From contig CAZEXD010000003.1 in assembly GCA_964516865.1 (NCBI GenBank), positions 1 to 44,923 on the forward strand: 44,923 nt of DNA, given 5' to 3'. The notes under the pieces are model-generated. The model made no database searches. It had not been told where the DNA came from and was given only the letters and a program-made list of their open reading frames with translations. The DNA comes from CAZEXD01 sp964516865. Lineage in GTDB: Bacteria > Patescibacteriota > Minisyncoccia > Minisyncoccales > Staskawiczbacteraceae. This document shows, in pieces, positions 16,462 through 22,990 of the stretch (within the stretch, counting starts at the first letter, position 1; the number at the start of each line of letters is the position of its first letter). A program made the translations under genes and the position numbers.

Positions 16462-17709
16462 TCAAAATAATGTTTTTTGTTTTGATTTTTCCTTTTGTTC
16501 TTCTTTTGAAAAAATTCTAATTTTCCCATAAACCCCATCAAATCCCGGTTCAATGCTCACCCTTCCCTCCCTTGTTTTTATTATACCATCAGCAATAGCC
16601 GAAGAAGTGGCTTTTTCTAAATCTTCACGAGAAATATCAAGCAAAACCCTAAATTCGTTTCCAAATTGTTTTATTAAATTAAAATATTCTTTCTCTACCT
16701 CTTTAGATAGGGTGGTTGTTCCTTTCCCCTCTGCTATTATTTCTTGTAAGGGAATCAAACTGCGAAAGGGAATGGCGTTATCCGGCTTAAATCCTTGGGG
16801 CCTGTCGGCTAACTCTTCCACTCGGTTTAAAACGCCAATAGTGAGAGGCTTGCCGCAACGCGGACAAAGATTATTATATTTCTTTGATTCTTCGGGAGAC
16901 AATCTTATGCCACAAATCCGATGACCGTCATAATGATATTTTCCTTCTTCGGGATAAAACTCAATTGTATAAAGAAACTTTTGAGAATTTTTTGTCTTTA
17001 TCGCTTCCGTTATCGCAGAATAAGAAAGTTCGGTATCAAAAACATTAGCCTCTCTGCCAATTTTTTGCGGCGAATGGCTATCACTATTTGAAATTAAAGT
17101 AATCTTATCTAAAGCCGAAAGTCGCCAGTTCATGGGAGGATTTGACGACAATCCAGTTTCTCCGGCAAAAATATATTTTGAATATTCTTCAAAACAATCT
17201 TCTATTGAATCAAATCCCGAATTTGAACCAAAAATAGAAAACCAGGGAGTCCACATATGGGCTGGCACAATAAAACAATTTTTGTCTATTTCTAAAACAA
17301 TTTTTATTAATTCTTTGGCATCCAATCCCAAAATCGGTCTGCCGTCCGATTTCAAATTTCCAATCCACCCCAACTGAGTATTAATTTTTTCTACACTCTT
17401 AAATGATGGCGAAAAGATAATAAGATGGATTTTCCGAACTTGATTTTTTTTGGAATAAATACAACTAACTTCGGCCGTTAACAAAAAACGCGTTGGGGAT
17501 TCGCTATTCTTTAGTTTAAATAACCCGACTTCCGCCGGCTCTAAATTTTGCTGTAAATGTTTCAACCACTCGGGATGAGTAAAGTCGCCTGTTCCCAAAA
17601 CCCTAATTCCTTTTATTTTTGCCCACTTATCCAAATTTTCTAAATCCATTTGTGGAGAAGTGGCTCGGGAATATTTGGAATGAATATGAAAATCGGCTAT
17701 AAATTTCAT
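16462..17709 (-). CDS. Endonuclease Q (EndoQ) family DNA repair nuclease
   Basis: 415 residues of the TIGR00375/EndoQ family, which nick 5' of deaminated bases (hypoxanthine, uracil, xanthine) and abasic sites. An N-terminal PHP domain has DFHIHSKYSR, GTGDFTHPEW, PAHMWTPWFSIFGS and NSDSHSPQKIGRE with metal-binding His/Asp residues. The middle carries a zinc site (CGIRLSPEES...CPRCGKP), followed by ELADRPQGF, conserved in the family. The C-terminal 'SAIADGIIKTREGRVSIEPGFDG' region, quoted here only in part, is also typical. The last residues KQKTLF look like a sliding-clamp-binding tail (see findings). Starts 6 nt after the stop of the 319-residue unknown. Confidence 0.9.
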   Translation of the reverse strand: MKFIADFHIHSKYSRATSPQMDLENLDKWAKIKGIRVLGTGDFTHPEWLKHLQQNLEPAEVGLFKLKNSESPTRFLLTAEVSCIYSKKNQVRKIHLIIFSPSFKSVEKINTQLGWIGNLKSDGRPILGLDAKELIKIVLEIDKNCFIVPAHMWTPWFSIFGSNSGFDSIEDCFEEYSKYIFAGETGLSSNPPMNWRLSALDKITLISNSDSHSPQKIGREANVFDTELSYSAITEAIKTKNSQKFLYTIEFYPEEGKYHYDGHRICGIRLSPEESKKYNNLCPRCGKPLTIGVLNRVEELADRPQGFKPDNAIPFRSLIPLQEIIAEGKGTTTLSKEVEKEYFNLIKQFGNEFRVLLDISREDLEKATSSAIADGIIKTREGRVSIEPGFDGVYGKIRIFSKEEQKEKSKQKTLF

Positions 17710-17715
17710 TATTTT

Positions 17716-18675
17716 TTAAACTAAACCGCCCTGATATTTTAGTTTGTAAATTTCTTTTTCCCCAAAAAATATCTTTTCTTCTCCGCAAAAACGCTTTATG
17801 TCTCCGCTTCCTTTATCTTTATAGCAAAAATCTTTTTGTGTTAACTCGTATTTTCCACCAAAGCGACATTGACCTGCCAAATTAAATAATGTTTGTTTCA
17901 AAAATATCTCTGCTTTCTTCTCTAAGGGGTTGCCAAAATACTGAAAAATCCAAACTGGATTGTTGTTATAATAAATTAGCTCTTGGCCGATAAAATTATT
18001 TTTGCCGCAAAAACAAATGTTGTGATAAGTCCAGTCGTCTTTTTGATACTCAAACTCTTTTGAGCCCTTCAAGCGGGGGTTATAGGTCAACATAATTTCG
18101 TCAGCAAAAAAGCGGCGTCGCGCTTCAATAATAAAATTTTTAAGAAGAGTTAAATTTAAAAATAATAATTTCGGCGCTGAAAAAATATATTTTTCTCCTT
18201 TTTCTATTATTTGGTTTAAAACCCTTGGCAAATCTTTTTTTTCTACTAAAAACCTCGAAAAAATGCTTTCTTTCTGAACATCTTGGAAAACCTCAAACTT
18301 TAAATTTTTATCTTTCTCTGTTTCGCTAATTTCAATGAATTTAATAGCGGGAATCAACCACAAATAATCGCTAATCCCCTGACTCACTTCATCGAAATTA
18401 ACAAAAAGAAGGTAGCATTTGTTATCCTGAATAATTCTTTTTTTCGGTATTTCCACTCGAAAAAAACCTTTTTCTTTTCGGCATTTTTGAACCTGAAGGA
18501 AAAGCACATTATTGTTGTAATATTTTCCTCTTTTCTTTACTACCAAATCAACCAATGGCATTTCTTCCGTGGGTTTAAAAACCATCAATTGACCGGTTGA
18601 AACTTCTGCAATTAAATCAATGATAGAATTTTCTATCTCTTCTTTATTATCATTTAAAAAAATTGAGGGTTCCAT
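17716..18675 (-). CDS. Unknown two-domain protein; possible nuclease-like N-terminus plus DUF5680-like C-terminus
   Basis: 319 residues. Residues about 195-300 resemble DUF5680: NPRLKGSKEFEYQKDDWTYH, then GQELIYYNNNPVWIFQYFG, a tryptophan/tyrosine-rich pattern also found behind some regulators. Residues about 15-70 (IDLIAEVSTGQLM...PLVDLVVKKRG...VLFLQVQK) have the D-x(n)-Q-x-Q/K arrangement of a PD-(D/E)XK-like core but with Gln where Glu is expected, so catalysis is doubtful. That reading is inference. Three Cys-rich spots (NICFCGKN, GQCRFG, FCYKDKG) lie in the C-terminal half. It sits directly upstream of EndoQ in the same unit, hinting at a DNA-related role. Confidence 0.55.
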   Translation of the reverse strand: MEPSIFLNDNKEEIENSIIDLIAEVSTGQLMVFKPTEEMPLVDLVVKKRGKYYNNNVLFLQVQKCRKEKGFFRVEIPKKRIIQDNKCYLLFVNFDEVSQGISDYLWLIPAIKFIEISETEKDKNLKFEVFQDVQKESIFSRFLVEKKDLPRVLNQIIEKGEKYIFSAPKLLFLNLTLLKNFIIEARRRFFADEIMLTYNPRLKGSKEFEYQKDDWTYHNICFCGKNNFIGQELIYYNNNPVWIFQYFGNPLEKKAEIFLKQTLFNLAGQCRFGGKYELTQKDFCYKDKGSGDIKRFCGEEKIFFGEKEIYKLKYQGGLV

Positions 18676-18707
18676 TCTGGATTGTAAATTCTGTTATTAA
18701 AACAAAA

Positions 18708-19175
18708 TTACTGCTCTTCGTTTTCTGTTTTTTTAAAATATTTTTCTTCAAATAAACCAAAAACAACCAAAATTCCTAAGGTTAAAAAAGCGGCAAAAAC
18801 CGCTAAAAGATACATTTTTATTCCAATAGTGATTCCTATCGCCGCCACTATCCATACGCCCGCGGCAGTTGTCAATCCTTCTACCCTAAATTGATGTCGC
18901 ATTATTAAACCAGCACCAATAAATCCTACACCCATTACAATGCCGGCAATAATCCTTGAAGGATCAAAGCTTATACCGGTTTTACCTGCTAAAAAAGAAA
19001 ATGACTCATAAGCGATGATGGTAAATAAGGTTGCACCCAAACAAACCAAAGAATGAGTTTTTAATCCCGCTGCCCTTTTGCGACATTCTCTTTCAAAACC
19101 AATAATTCCCCCTAAAATCGAGGCAAGAATGAGTTGAAGAAAAATTTGAATTTGAGGATTTGCTAAAAAATCCAT
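18708..19175 (-). CDS. MgtC/SapB family membrane protein
   Basis: 155 residues from the ATG at 19175, which starts MDFLANPQIQIFLQL. Five hydrophobic segments include the MgtC signature GGIIGFERECRKRAAGLKTHSLVCLGA and GVGFIGAGLIMR...VEGLTTAAGVWIVAAIG. Homologues are linked to Mg2+ limitation and control of the F1Fo ATPase or membrane potential in pathogens; here the function is inferred only from family. The gene lacks the C-terminal ACT-like domain of MgtC, as most SapB-type members do. Confidence 0.88.
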   Translation of the reverse strand: MDFLANPQIQIFLQLILASILGGIIGFERECRKRAAGLKTHSLVCLGATLFTIIAYESFSFLAGKTGISFDPSRIIAGIVMGVGFIGAGLIMRHQFRVEGLTTAAGVWIVAAIGITIGIKMYLLAVFAAFLTLGILVVFGLFEEKYFKKTENEEQ

Positions 19176-19348
19176 AAATAATAAAACTCCAAGCACTAAA
19201 CACCAAATTACAAACAAATTCTAATTTCTAAATTACAAATCCAAAACCATTTTGGTTTTAAGGATTTTGCTGGACCGAACAAAGTTCGGAACTCGCCGTA
19301 GGGTTGCTTTTGATATTGTTTGGAATTTGGAATTTGTGATTTGAGATT
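19176..19348. repeat. Low-complexity AAATTC/GAATTTG repeat spacer
   Basis: Contains AATTCTAATTTCTAAATTACAAATCC near one end and TTTGGAATTTGGAATTTGTGATTTG at the other (each given in part), partly inverted relative to each other, around a hairpin CCGAACAAAGTTCGG. The same words occur inside polX and elp3. Confidence 0.5.
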
Positions 19349-19612
19349 TTACACCTTGTACACCTTATATCCCTCTCTTACTTTCTCTTTAATCTTTAAA
19401 CCAACCGAATCGCCCCTTTTCGCTGATTTAACCTTCTGATGGTCAATTTCCATTGATTCAACGCTTTGAGTAAAATCAGTGTTTTCGCCACCCACAATTC
19501 TAATATTGTCGCCCTCTTTAAGACCACTGGACAAATCAATAACCGCCACGCCAATCTGCGAAAAATAATGCGTAATTTTACCAATTAATTTTCCTTCTTT
19601 TTCATTGGGCAT
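19349..19612 (-). CDS. EF-Tu domain 2-like small protein (translation elongation factor-like)
   Basis: 87 residues forming a single beta-barrel like domain 2 of translational GTPases: GKITHYFSQIGVAVIDL, SGLKEGDNIRIVGG, DFTQSVESMEIDHQKV and AKRGDSVGLKIKEKVREGYKVYKV. Stand-alone versions are frequent in CPR and archaeal genomes and no function has been shown; RNA or ribosome binding is a reasonable guess. No GTPase domain is nearby. The stop is followed by repeats and MgtC. Confidence 0.85.
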   Translation of the reverse strand: MPNEKEGKLIGKITHYFSQIGVAVIDLSSGLKEGDNIRIVGGENTDFTQSVESMEIDHQKVKSAKRGDSVGLKIKEKVREGYKVYKV

Positions 19613-19691
19613 ATTAAATTTTTTATTTTTATTTTTTTATATTTTGAATCGACCTTTGCCTTATCTTTATTTTATCATAAGAAAAAAATAA

Positions 19692-19860
19692 TCAAAAACC
19701 GCGATGGACTTTTATCGCGGATTTTGATGAGGGGGGATTATATCTCTCAATACTGTCAGTCTACGCTCGAGCCTGATTTGGACAATTAAACCAGGTTTAT
19801 AAATTCAACCTCCAGCATTAAGAAATATTTTGTCCTCGAGAATAAATCTCTCACCCCCTC
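19692..19860 (-). ncRNA. ssrS: 6S-like RNA (candidate ssrS)
   Basis: Stand-alone transcript, about 169 nt, with its own promoter and terminator. The 5' GAGGGGG pairs with CCCCCUC near the 3' end as a closing stem. After an asymmetric open region (about 13 nt on the 5' side, 29 nt on the 3' side) come a CUCGAG/CUCGAG helix and a GGACAA/UUGUCC helix leading to a terminal hairpin. Closing stem, large central bubble and long terminal stem is the 6S RNA plan, which mimics an open promoter and binds RNA polymerase. I did not see sequence signatures that prove 6S, so it could be another regulatory RNA. Terminator: CCGCGAT/ATCGCGG with a T-rich tail at 19699-19720. Confidence 0.6.
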
Positions 19861-19868
19861 AATTTTAT

Positions 19869-19896
19869 ATTCTAATCGAAGAAACAAGCTTGTCAA
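19869..19896 (-). promoter_or_regulatory. Promoter of the 6S-like RNA
   Basis: Minus strand TTGACA (19891-19896), 16 bp, TAGAAT (19869-19874). The predicted start at about 19860-19862 coincides with the first base of the closing stem. Confidence 0.75.
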
Positions 19897-20040
19897 CCCT
19901 TAGGTGGAAAGGGTTAAAAACCAGAAAAATCAAAAAATCTCTACACACATTATTCACAATTTTTCCAGATGGTTAAATTTCAAAACAAAAACAAAGAGGA
20001 TGCTTAAGCGTTCTGTTTATATAAATTTTTCCAACTGGTG

Positions 20041-20098
20041 GTACCTTTTGGTTAAAATCCGAACCTATTTTAAGGAAAATCCCGACGCTGAATTTTAG
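20041..20098 (+). other. Short conserved tail frame, copy 1
   Basis: The end of a 64-codon frame (19904-20098) reads VKIRTYFKENPDAEF-stop immediately before the inverted repeat. A near copy, DKIRTFFDENPDCEF-stop, is on the opposite strand at 21955-22005. The upstream part of the frame looks non-coding, so only the tail is reported. See findings. Confidence 0.4.
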
Positions 20099-20222
20099 TC
20101 CGCCGCTGCAGGCGGCGGGCAGGAAAAGCCGTCGGCTCGCGGGCAAAAAATTTCCTCCCCTAAAACCCCTCCATTTTTTGCCCGCTCGCTAGAAATGATT
20201 AAAAATTTGAATTCTACTATTT
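20099..20222. repeat. Left arm of a perfect 124-bp inverted repeat flanking a restriction-modification cassette
   Basis: Exactly complementary to 21718-21841. The outer part is GC-rich (CCGCCGCTGCAGGCGGCGG, then GCCGTCGGCTCGCGGGC). It contains an internal hairpin, GCGGGCAAAAAAT (20139-20151) against ATTTTTTGCCCGC (20173-20185). The endonuclease stop codon (20217-20219) lies inside the arm. Confidence 0.95.
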
Positions 20223-20777
20223 ACAATTTTCCTCTAACCATTTATAAATATCAAAAAAATCTTGTTCCGAATTAACTAATCCCGTTTTGTATTTCTCAAA
20301 TTTCGGTATTTTGTTGTCTTTTATATGTTTTATAGAAAAATCACATTTATAAATTCCGCTTTCTCTCCTGTGTATCTTTTTCCAGTTAATATCTTTTTTA
20401 CATACAGCAGTAAGATATATTTCATTTGGAGCGACATCTATAAATAATATGCCATCAAAATCTCTTTGAGGGTGCAAATTTTCATGCTGAAATAATCCTG
20501 TGCCGATTGTAATAGTGGCAAGTTTTGTTTCTATTTTCAAACCATTAGAAATAAAATCCCAACCTTTTTCTGCTCCTGTAATGCTTGCTTCATAACTAAT
20601 TTTACAACGAAAATTCTTTAAAATTTCTACCGTTATTTCCTCTCCTAGCTGTCCTCTTTCATCAATCGTTAAAAATTGTATATCTTCATATAAACTATCA
20701 TTCCAATCAAATTTTTGTGGAGGTTTTCTCCTTTTTATTTCTTTTATTTTTCTTAAAATTATATCCGATATTTTCAT
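20217..20777 (-). CDS. Type II restriction endonuclease, PD-(D/E)XK type
   Basis: 186 residues. The putative catalytic core is GEEITVEILKNF (helix with Glu), then GWDFISNGLKIETKLA: Asp followed eight residues later by E-x-K, the PD-(D/E)XK arrangement. I do not recognise the specificity or a named relative. The ATG overlaps the methyltransferase stop by 4 nt (ATGA), so the methyltransferase is made first and the pair is translationally coupled, as is common for protective timing. The gene ends inside the inverted repeat. Assignment as a nuclease rests on motif plus neighbour. Confidence 0.78.
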   Translation of the reverse strand: MKISDIILRKIKEIKRRKPPQKFDWNDSLYEDIQFLTIDERGQLGEEITVEILKNFRCKISYEASITGAEKGWDFISNGLKIETKLATITIGTGLFQHENLHPQRDFDGILFIDVAPNEIYLTAVCKKDINWKKIHRRESGIYKCDFSIKHIKDNKIPKFEKYKTGLVNSEQDFFDIYKWLEENCK

Positions 20778-21676
20778 ACTAACTTTAAATGTTTATCAAA
20801 ATAACCTGCTTTTATAATTACTTCTTTAATTAGGCTGGCCCTCAAATTTAATGCAGAATTAGTTGAGAAAAATGATACTTTTTCCCAATCCGTATTAAAA
20901 AGGATTCTTTCAATTTCTTTTTTATTCTTTTTAATAACTATGCCATATCCTCTCTCATTTGGTAAATCATAAAAAGATTTATATGCCTTCATTCCAGTAA
21001 AGGTAGTTGATGGTAGATAAACATCGCATTTTCCAATCATCTCTTTGTTTCTGGTATTTGCGGGCAACCCGCCATCGGACAAAGAATATATATCAATAAA
21101 AGTATCGCAAGTTTTTGGCGGTTTCATTTTTATTTTATCAGTATTTATTTTGGTCCAAACTTGAAAAACAGTATTTATTTTTACTTCTTCACCATTTGGA
21201 TACATAAAAGAGTCGGGCGATAAATGTTCATTATATGCCAATTTATATCCTAACACTCTCTTTCCTGCCACTCCTTTCCCATCGCTATAAAAAAGTTGGG
21301 GCAAAATAAAAGCCACCATATCAGCAAAGAAATAAGACTTGTTTATAAATTGAAGTGCTAAATTACCCCTTAATCCAAATGGCGGATTTCCAATTACAAT
21401 ATATTTTTTCTTCTTATTTTTGGGATACCACTTAAGATAATCGTATTTTATTATTCCTTTATTATCTATACCCAAGAGTTCTTTTGGCTCAATATCAATT
21501 CCTATCCTGCGGTTTTTTGGTAAAATCTGATAGAAACAACCACAGCCGGCCGCAGGTTCAATAAAAGTATATTTGCTTAAATTAACTTCAAGGTCGTTTG
21601 CAACTTCTTGAAATTTCTTAAAACAATACTCGGCTACCTTCGGCTTTGTATAAAATTGGTCTTTTAATTTATACAT
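20774..21676 (-). CDS. DNA adenine-N6 methyltransferase of a type II restriction-modification system
   Basis: 300 residues. DQFYTKPKVAEYCF at the N-terminus is motif X, FIEPAAGCGCF (about residues 38-48) motif I for AdoMet binding, GIDIEP motif II, and VIGNPPFG (about 94) is the NPPF motif IV of N6-adenine enzymes. The order X-I-IV is the gamma class. The C-terminal half would hold target recognition (SDGGLPANTRN, STNSALNLRASLI). Followed by the endonuclease with a 4-nt overlap; both genes lie between the 124-bp inverted repeats. Confidence 0.88.
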   Translation of the reverse strand: MYKLKDQFYTKPKVAEYCFKKFQEVANDLEVNLSKYTFIEPAAGCGCFYQILPKNRRIGIDIEPKELLGIDNKGIIKYDYLKWYPKNKKKKYIVIGNPPFGLRGNLALQFINKSYFFADMVAFILPQLFYSDGKGVAGKRVLGYKLAYNEHLSPDSFMYPNGEEVKINTVFQVWTKINTDKIKMKPPKTCDTFIDIYSLSDGGLPANTRNKEMIGKCDVYLPSTTFTGMKAYKSFYDLPNERGYGIVIKKNKKEIERILFNTDWEKVSFFSTNSALNLRASLIKEVIIKAGYFDKHLKLV

Positions 21677-21717
21677 ACTACTAAGGGGTTTATTTTATTA
21701 TACCAAATTTTGAAAAC

Positions 21718-21841
21718 AAATAGTAGAATTCAAATTTTTAATCATTTCTAGCGAGCGGGCAAAAAATGGAGGGGTTTTAGGGGAGGAAATTTTTTGCCCG
21801 CGAGCCGACGGCTTTTCCTGCCCGCCGCCTGCAGCGGCGGA
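21718..21841. repeat. Right arm of the perfect 124-bp inverted repeat
   Basis: Exact reverse complement of 20099-20222. The inner end lies 42 bp from the methyltransferase start, so the upstream arm could contribute to its transcription. Confidence 0.95.
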
Positions 21842-21848
21842 AAAGCGA

Positions 21849-21937
21849 GGGCGGAACGGGAATTTTTACCCCGTAGGGTCGCGAAGTGACTCCTTCGGGG
21901 CATTTTCCCCATACCCCTTTTTCTTCCCGCCCCGCCC
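21849..21937. repeat. GC-rich nested hairpin block outside the right inverted repeat
   Basis: Outer arms GGGCGGAACGGGAA (21849-21862) and TTCCCGCCCCGCCC (21924-21937) pair except for two bases. Nested inside, CCCCG(21869-21873)...CGGGG(21896-21900) encloses a further imperfect stem around GCGAAG. Base composition is strikingly unlike the AT-rich surroundings. Confidence 0.75.
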
Positions 21938-21954
21938 GAGCGGAAAAGTTTTAA

Positions 21955-22005
21955 TCAAAATTCGCAATCCGGATTTTCGTCAAAAAAAGTTCGGATTTTG
22001 TCCAA
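21955..22005 (-). other. Short conserved tail frame, copy 2
   Basis: Minus strand DKIRTFFDENPDCEF-stop, the partner of the tail at 20041-20098. It follows the hairpin after tRNA-Ser. Differences between the copies are mostly at third codon positions. Confidence 0.4.
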
Positions 22006-22009
22006 AAGG

Positions 22010-22046
22010 CACCGCCAGCAACCTCTTTTTTCGATTGGCGGTGGGA
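22010..22046 (-). terminator. Hairpin downstream of tRNA-Ser
   Basis: On the minus strand the last bases of tRNA-Ser (CACCGCCA) can pair with TGGCGGTG followed by CCTTTTGG. This may end the tRNA transcript or help define its 3' end. The T tract is short. Confidence 0.4.
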
Positions 22047-22125
22047 GGAGGATTCGAACCTCCGATACCCTTTCGGATATAGCGGTTTTCGAAACCGCCC
22101 CGTTCAACCGCTCCGGCATCCCACC
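22039..22125 (-). tRNA. tRNA-Ser(CGA)
   Basis: Acceptor stem GGTGGGA/TCCCACC, discriminator G, anticodon stem GCGGT/ACCGC with loop TTCGAAA giving anticodon CGA (serine, UCG). The variable arm is long (TATATCCGAAAGGGTATC), as in class II tRNA-Ser, and the T arm is GGAGG-TTCGAAT-CCTCC. CCA is not encoded. Confidence 0.96.
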
Positions 22126-22155
22126 GCAGTTAAACAAAACTTATTTTTATTATTA

Positions 22156-22227
22156 TGTCCCCGGGCTGAGTCGAACAGCCATTTCCTCCTCCGGAGGGAG
22201 GCGCTTTATCCATTAAGCTACGGGGAC
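22156..22227 (-). tRNA. tRNA-Arg(CCG)
   Basis: Acceptor stem GTCCCCG/CGGGGAC, discriminator A, anticodon stem CCTCC/GGAGG with loop CTCCGGA giving anticodon CCG (arginine, CGG). T arm GGCTG-TTCGACT-CAGCC. CCA is not encoded. Its first 15 bases overlap the 3' end of the methyltransferase gene. Confidence 0.95.
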
Positions 22228-22929
22228 GGGCTTTTCTGCTACTAAATAAATATTGGTTCTTGGATCTTCTCCTTCTCGCCAAATTTCTTTTATTTTAAAC
22301 CCGGCTTTTTTAATTAAGTTTTTCAGTTCTCCCTGCGTAAAACAATGAAAATAGCGGTTTGCTAAAATATTTCCATTTTGATCTTTCCAAGAAACAAAAA
22401 CATCTTTAAAATCAAAATTTGATTTTCCTAATAATTTTAGTAAAGTATATTTAGAAATCAATTTTAAAGCCATTTTTCTTTTCCAGAAATCCCAGACCCT
22501 TAAAATTAAAAGACCTCCCGGTTTTAAGGTTCTGTTTGCCTCTTTTAAAAATTGCATTCGGAAATCATAAGATGGAATATGGTGCAAAACCGAAATAGAA
22601 TAAATTTTATCAAAAAAATTATCAGAAAAGGGCAATTTTCGGGCGTCGGCTAAATAAAATTTTCCGTTGCGATATTTGTTTTTTGCCATCTCAATCAACT
22701 CCCGAGAAAAATCCACACCATAAAAATCCACATTTTTATTTTCTAAAACTTCGTAGAATCTGCCATTAGCGCAACCCAAGTCCAATATTTTTTCTCCGCT
22801 TTTAGCGTAGTTGCCTAAATTTTTCAAATCGTTGGAAATAAAAGCTCGCGTTCTACTATAATCTTTAGCAATAAGATTATAAATTTCTCGCATTTCATTT
22901 AATAAAAGTTCGGCGTATTCTTTTTTCAT
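22213..22929 (-). CDS. SAM-dependent methyltransferase, Trm9/ALKBH8-like
   Basis: 238 residues from the ATG at 22929 (MKKEYAELL); the frame is open further upstream, but that part lies over an inverted repeat. Class I methyltransferase motifs: KILDLGCANGRFYEVL, FYGVDFSRELI, DARKLPFSDNFFDKIYSISVLHHI and LKPGGLLILRVW. The C-terminal NRYFHCFTQGELKNLIKKAGF resembles eukaryotic Trm9/ALKBH8, which methylate the carboxymethyl group on wobble uridine. It is divergent from elp3, whose product makes that carboxymethyl group. The stop codon TAA lies inside tRNA-Arg. Alternative: a generic methyltransferase of UbiE type. Confidence 0.75.
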   Translation of the reverse strand: MKKEYAELLLNEMREIYNLIAKDYSRTRAFISNDLKNLGNYAKSGEKILDLGCANGRFYEVLENKNVDFYGVDFSRELIEMAKNKYRNGKFYLADARKLPFSDNFFDKIYSISVLHHIPSYDFRMQFLKEANRTLKPGGLLILRVWDFWKRKMALKLISKYTLLKLLGKSNFDFKDVFVSWKDQNGNILANRYFHCFTQGELKNLIKKAGFKIKEIWREGEDPRTNIYLVAEKPVPVA

Positions 22930-22990
22930 GGCAGTGAATAGCGCAATCTCGCTACGCTCGGCTAGGTGAATGCGCCAAGGCGAATAATTA

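Noticed and set aside
19904..20040. Upstream part of the 64-codon frame before the left inverted repeat
   Set aside because: Overlaps the region next to the 6S-like promoter and has low-complexity composition; only the conserved tail is worth noting.
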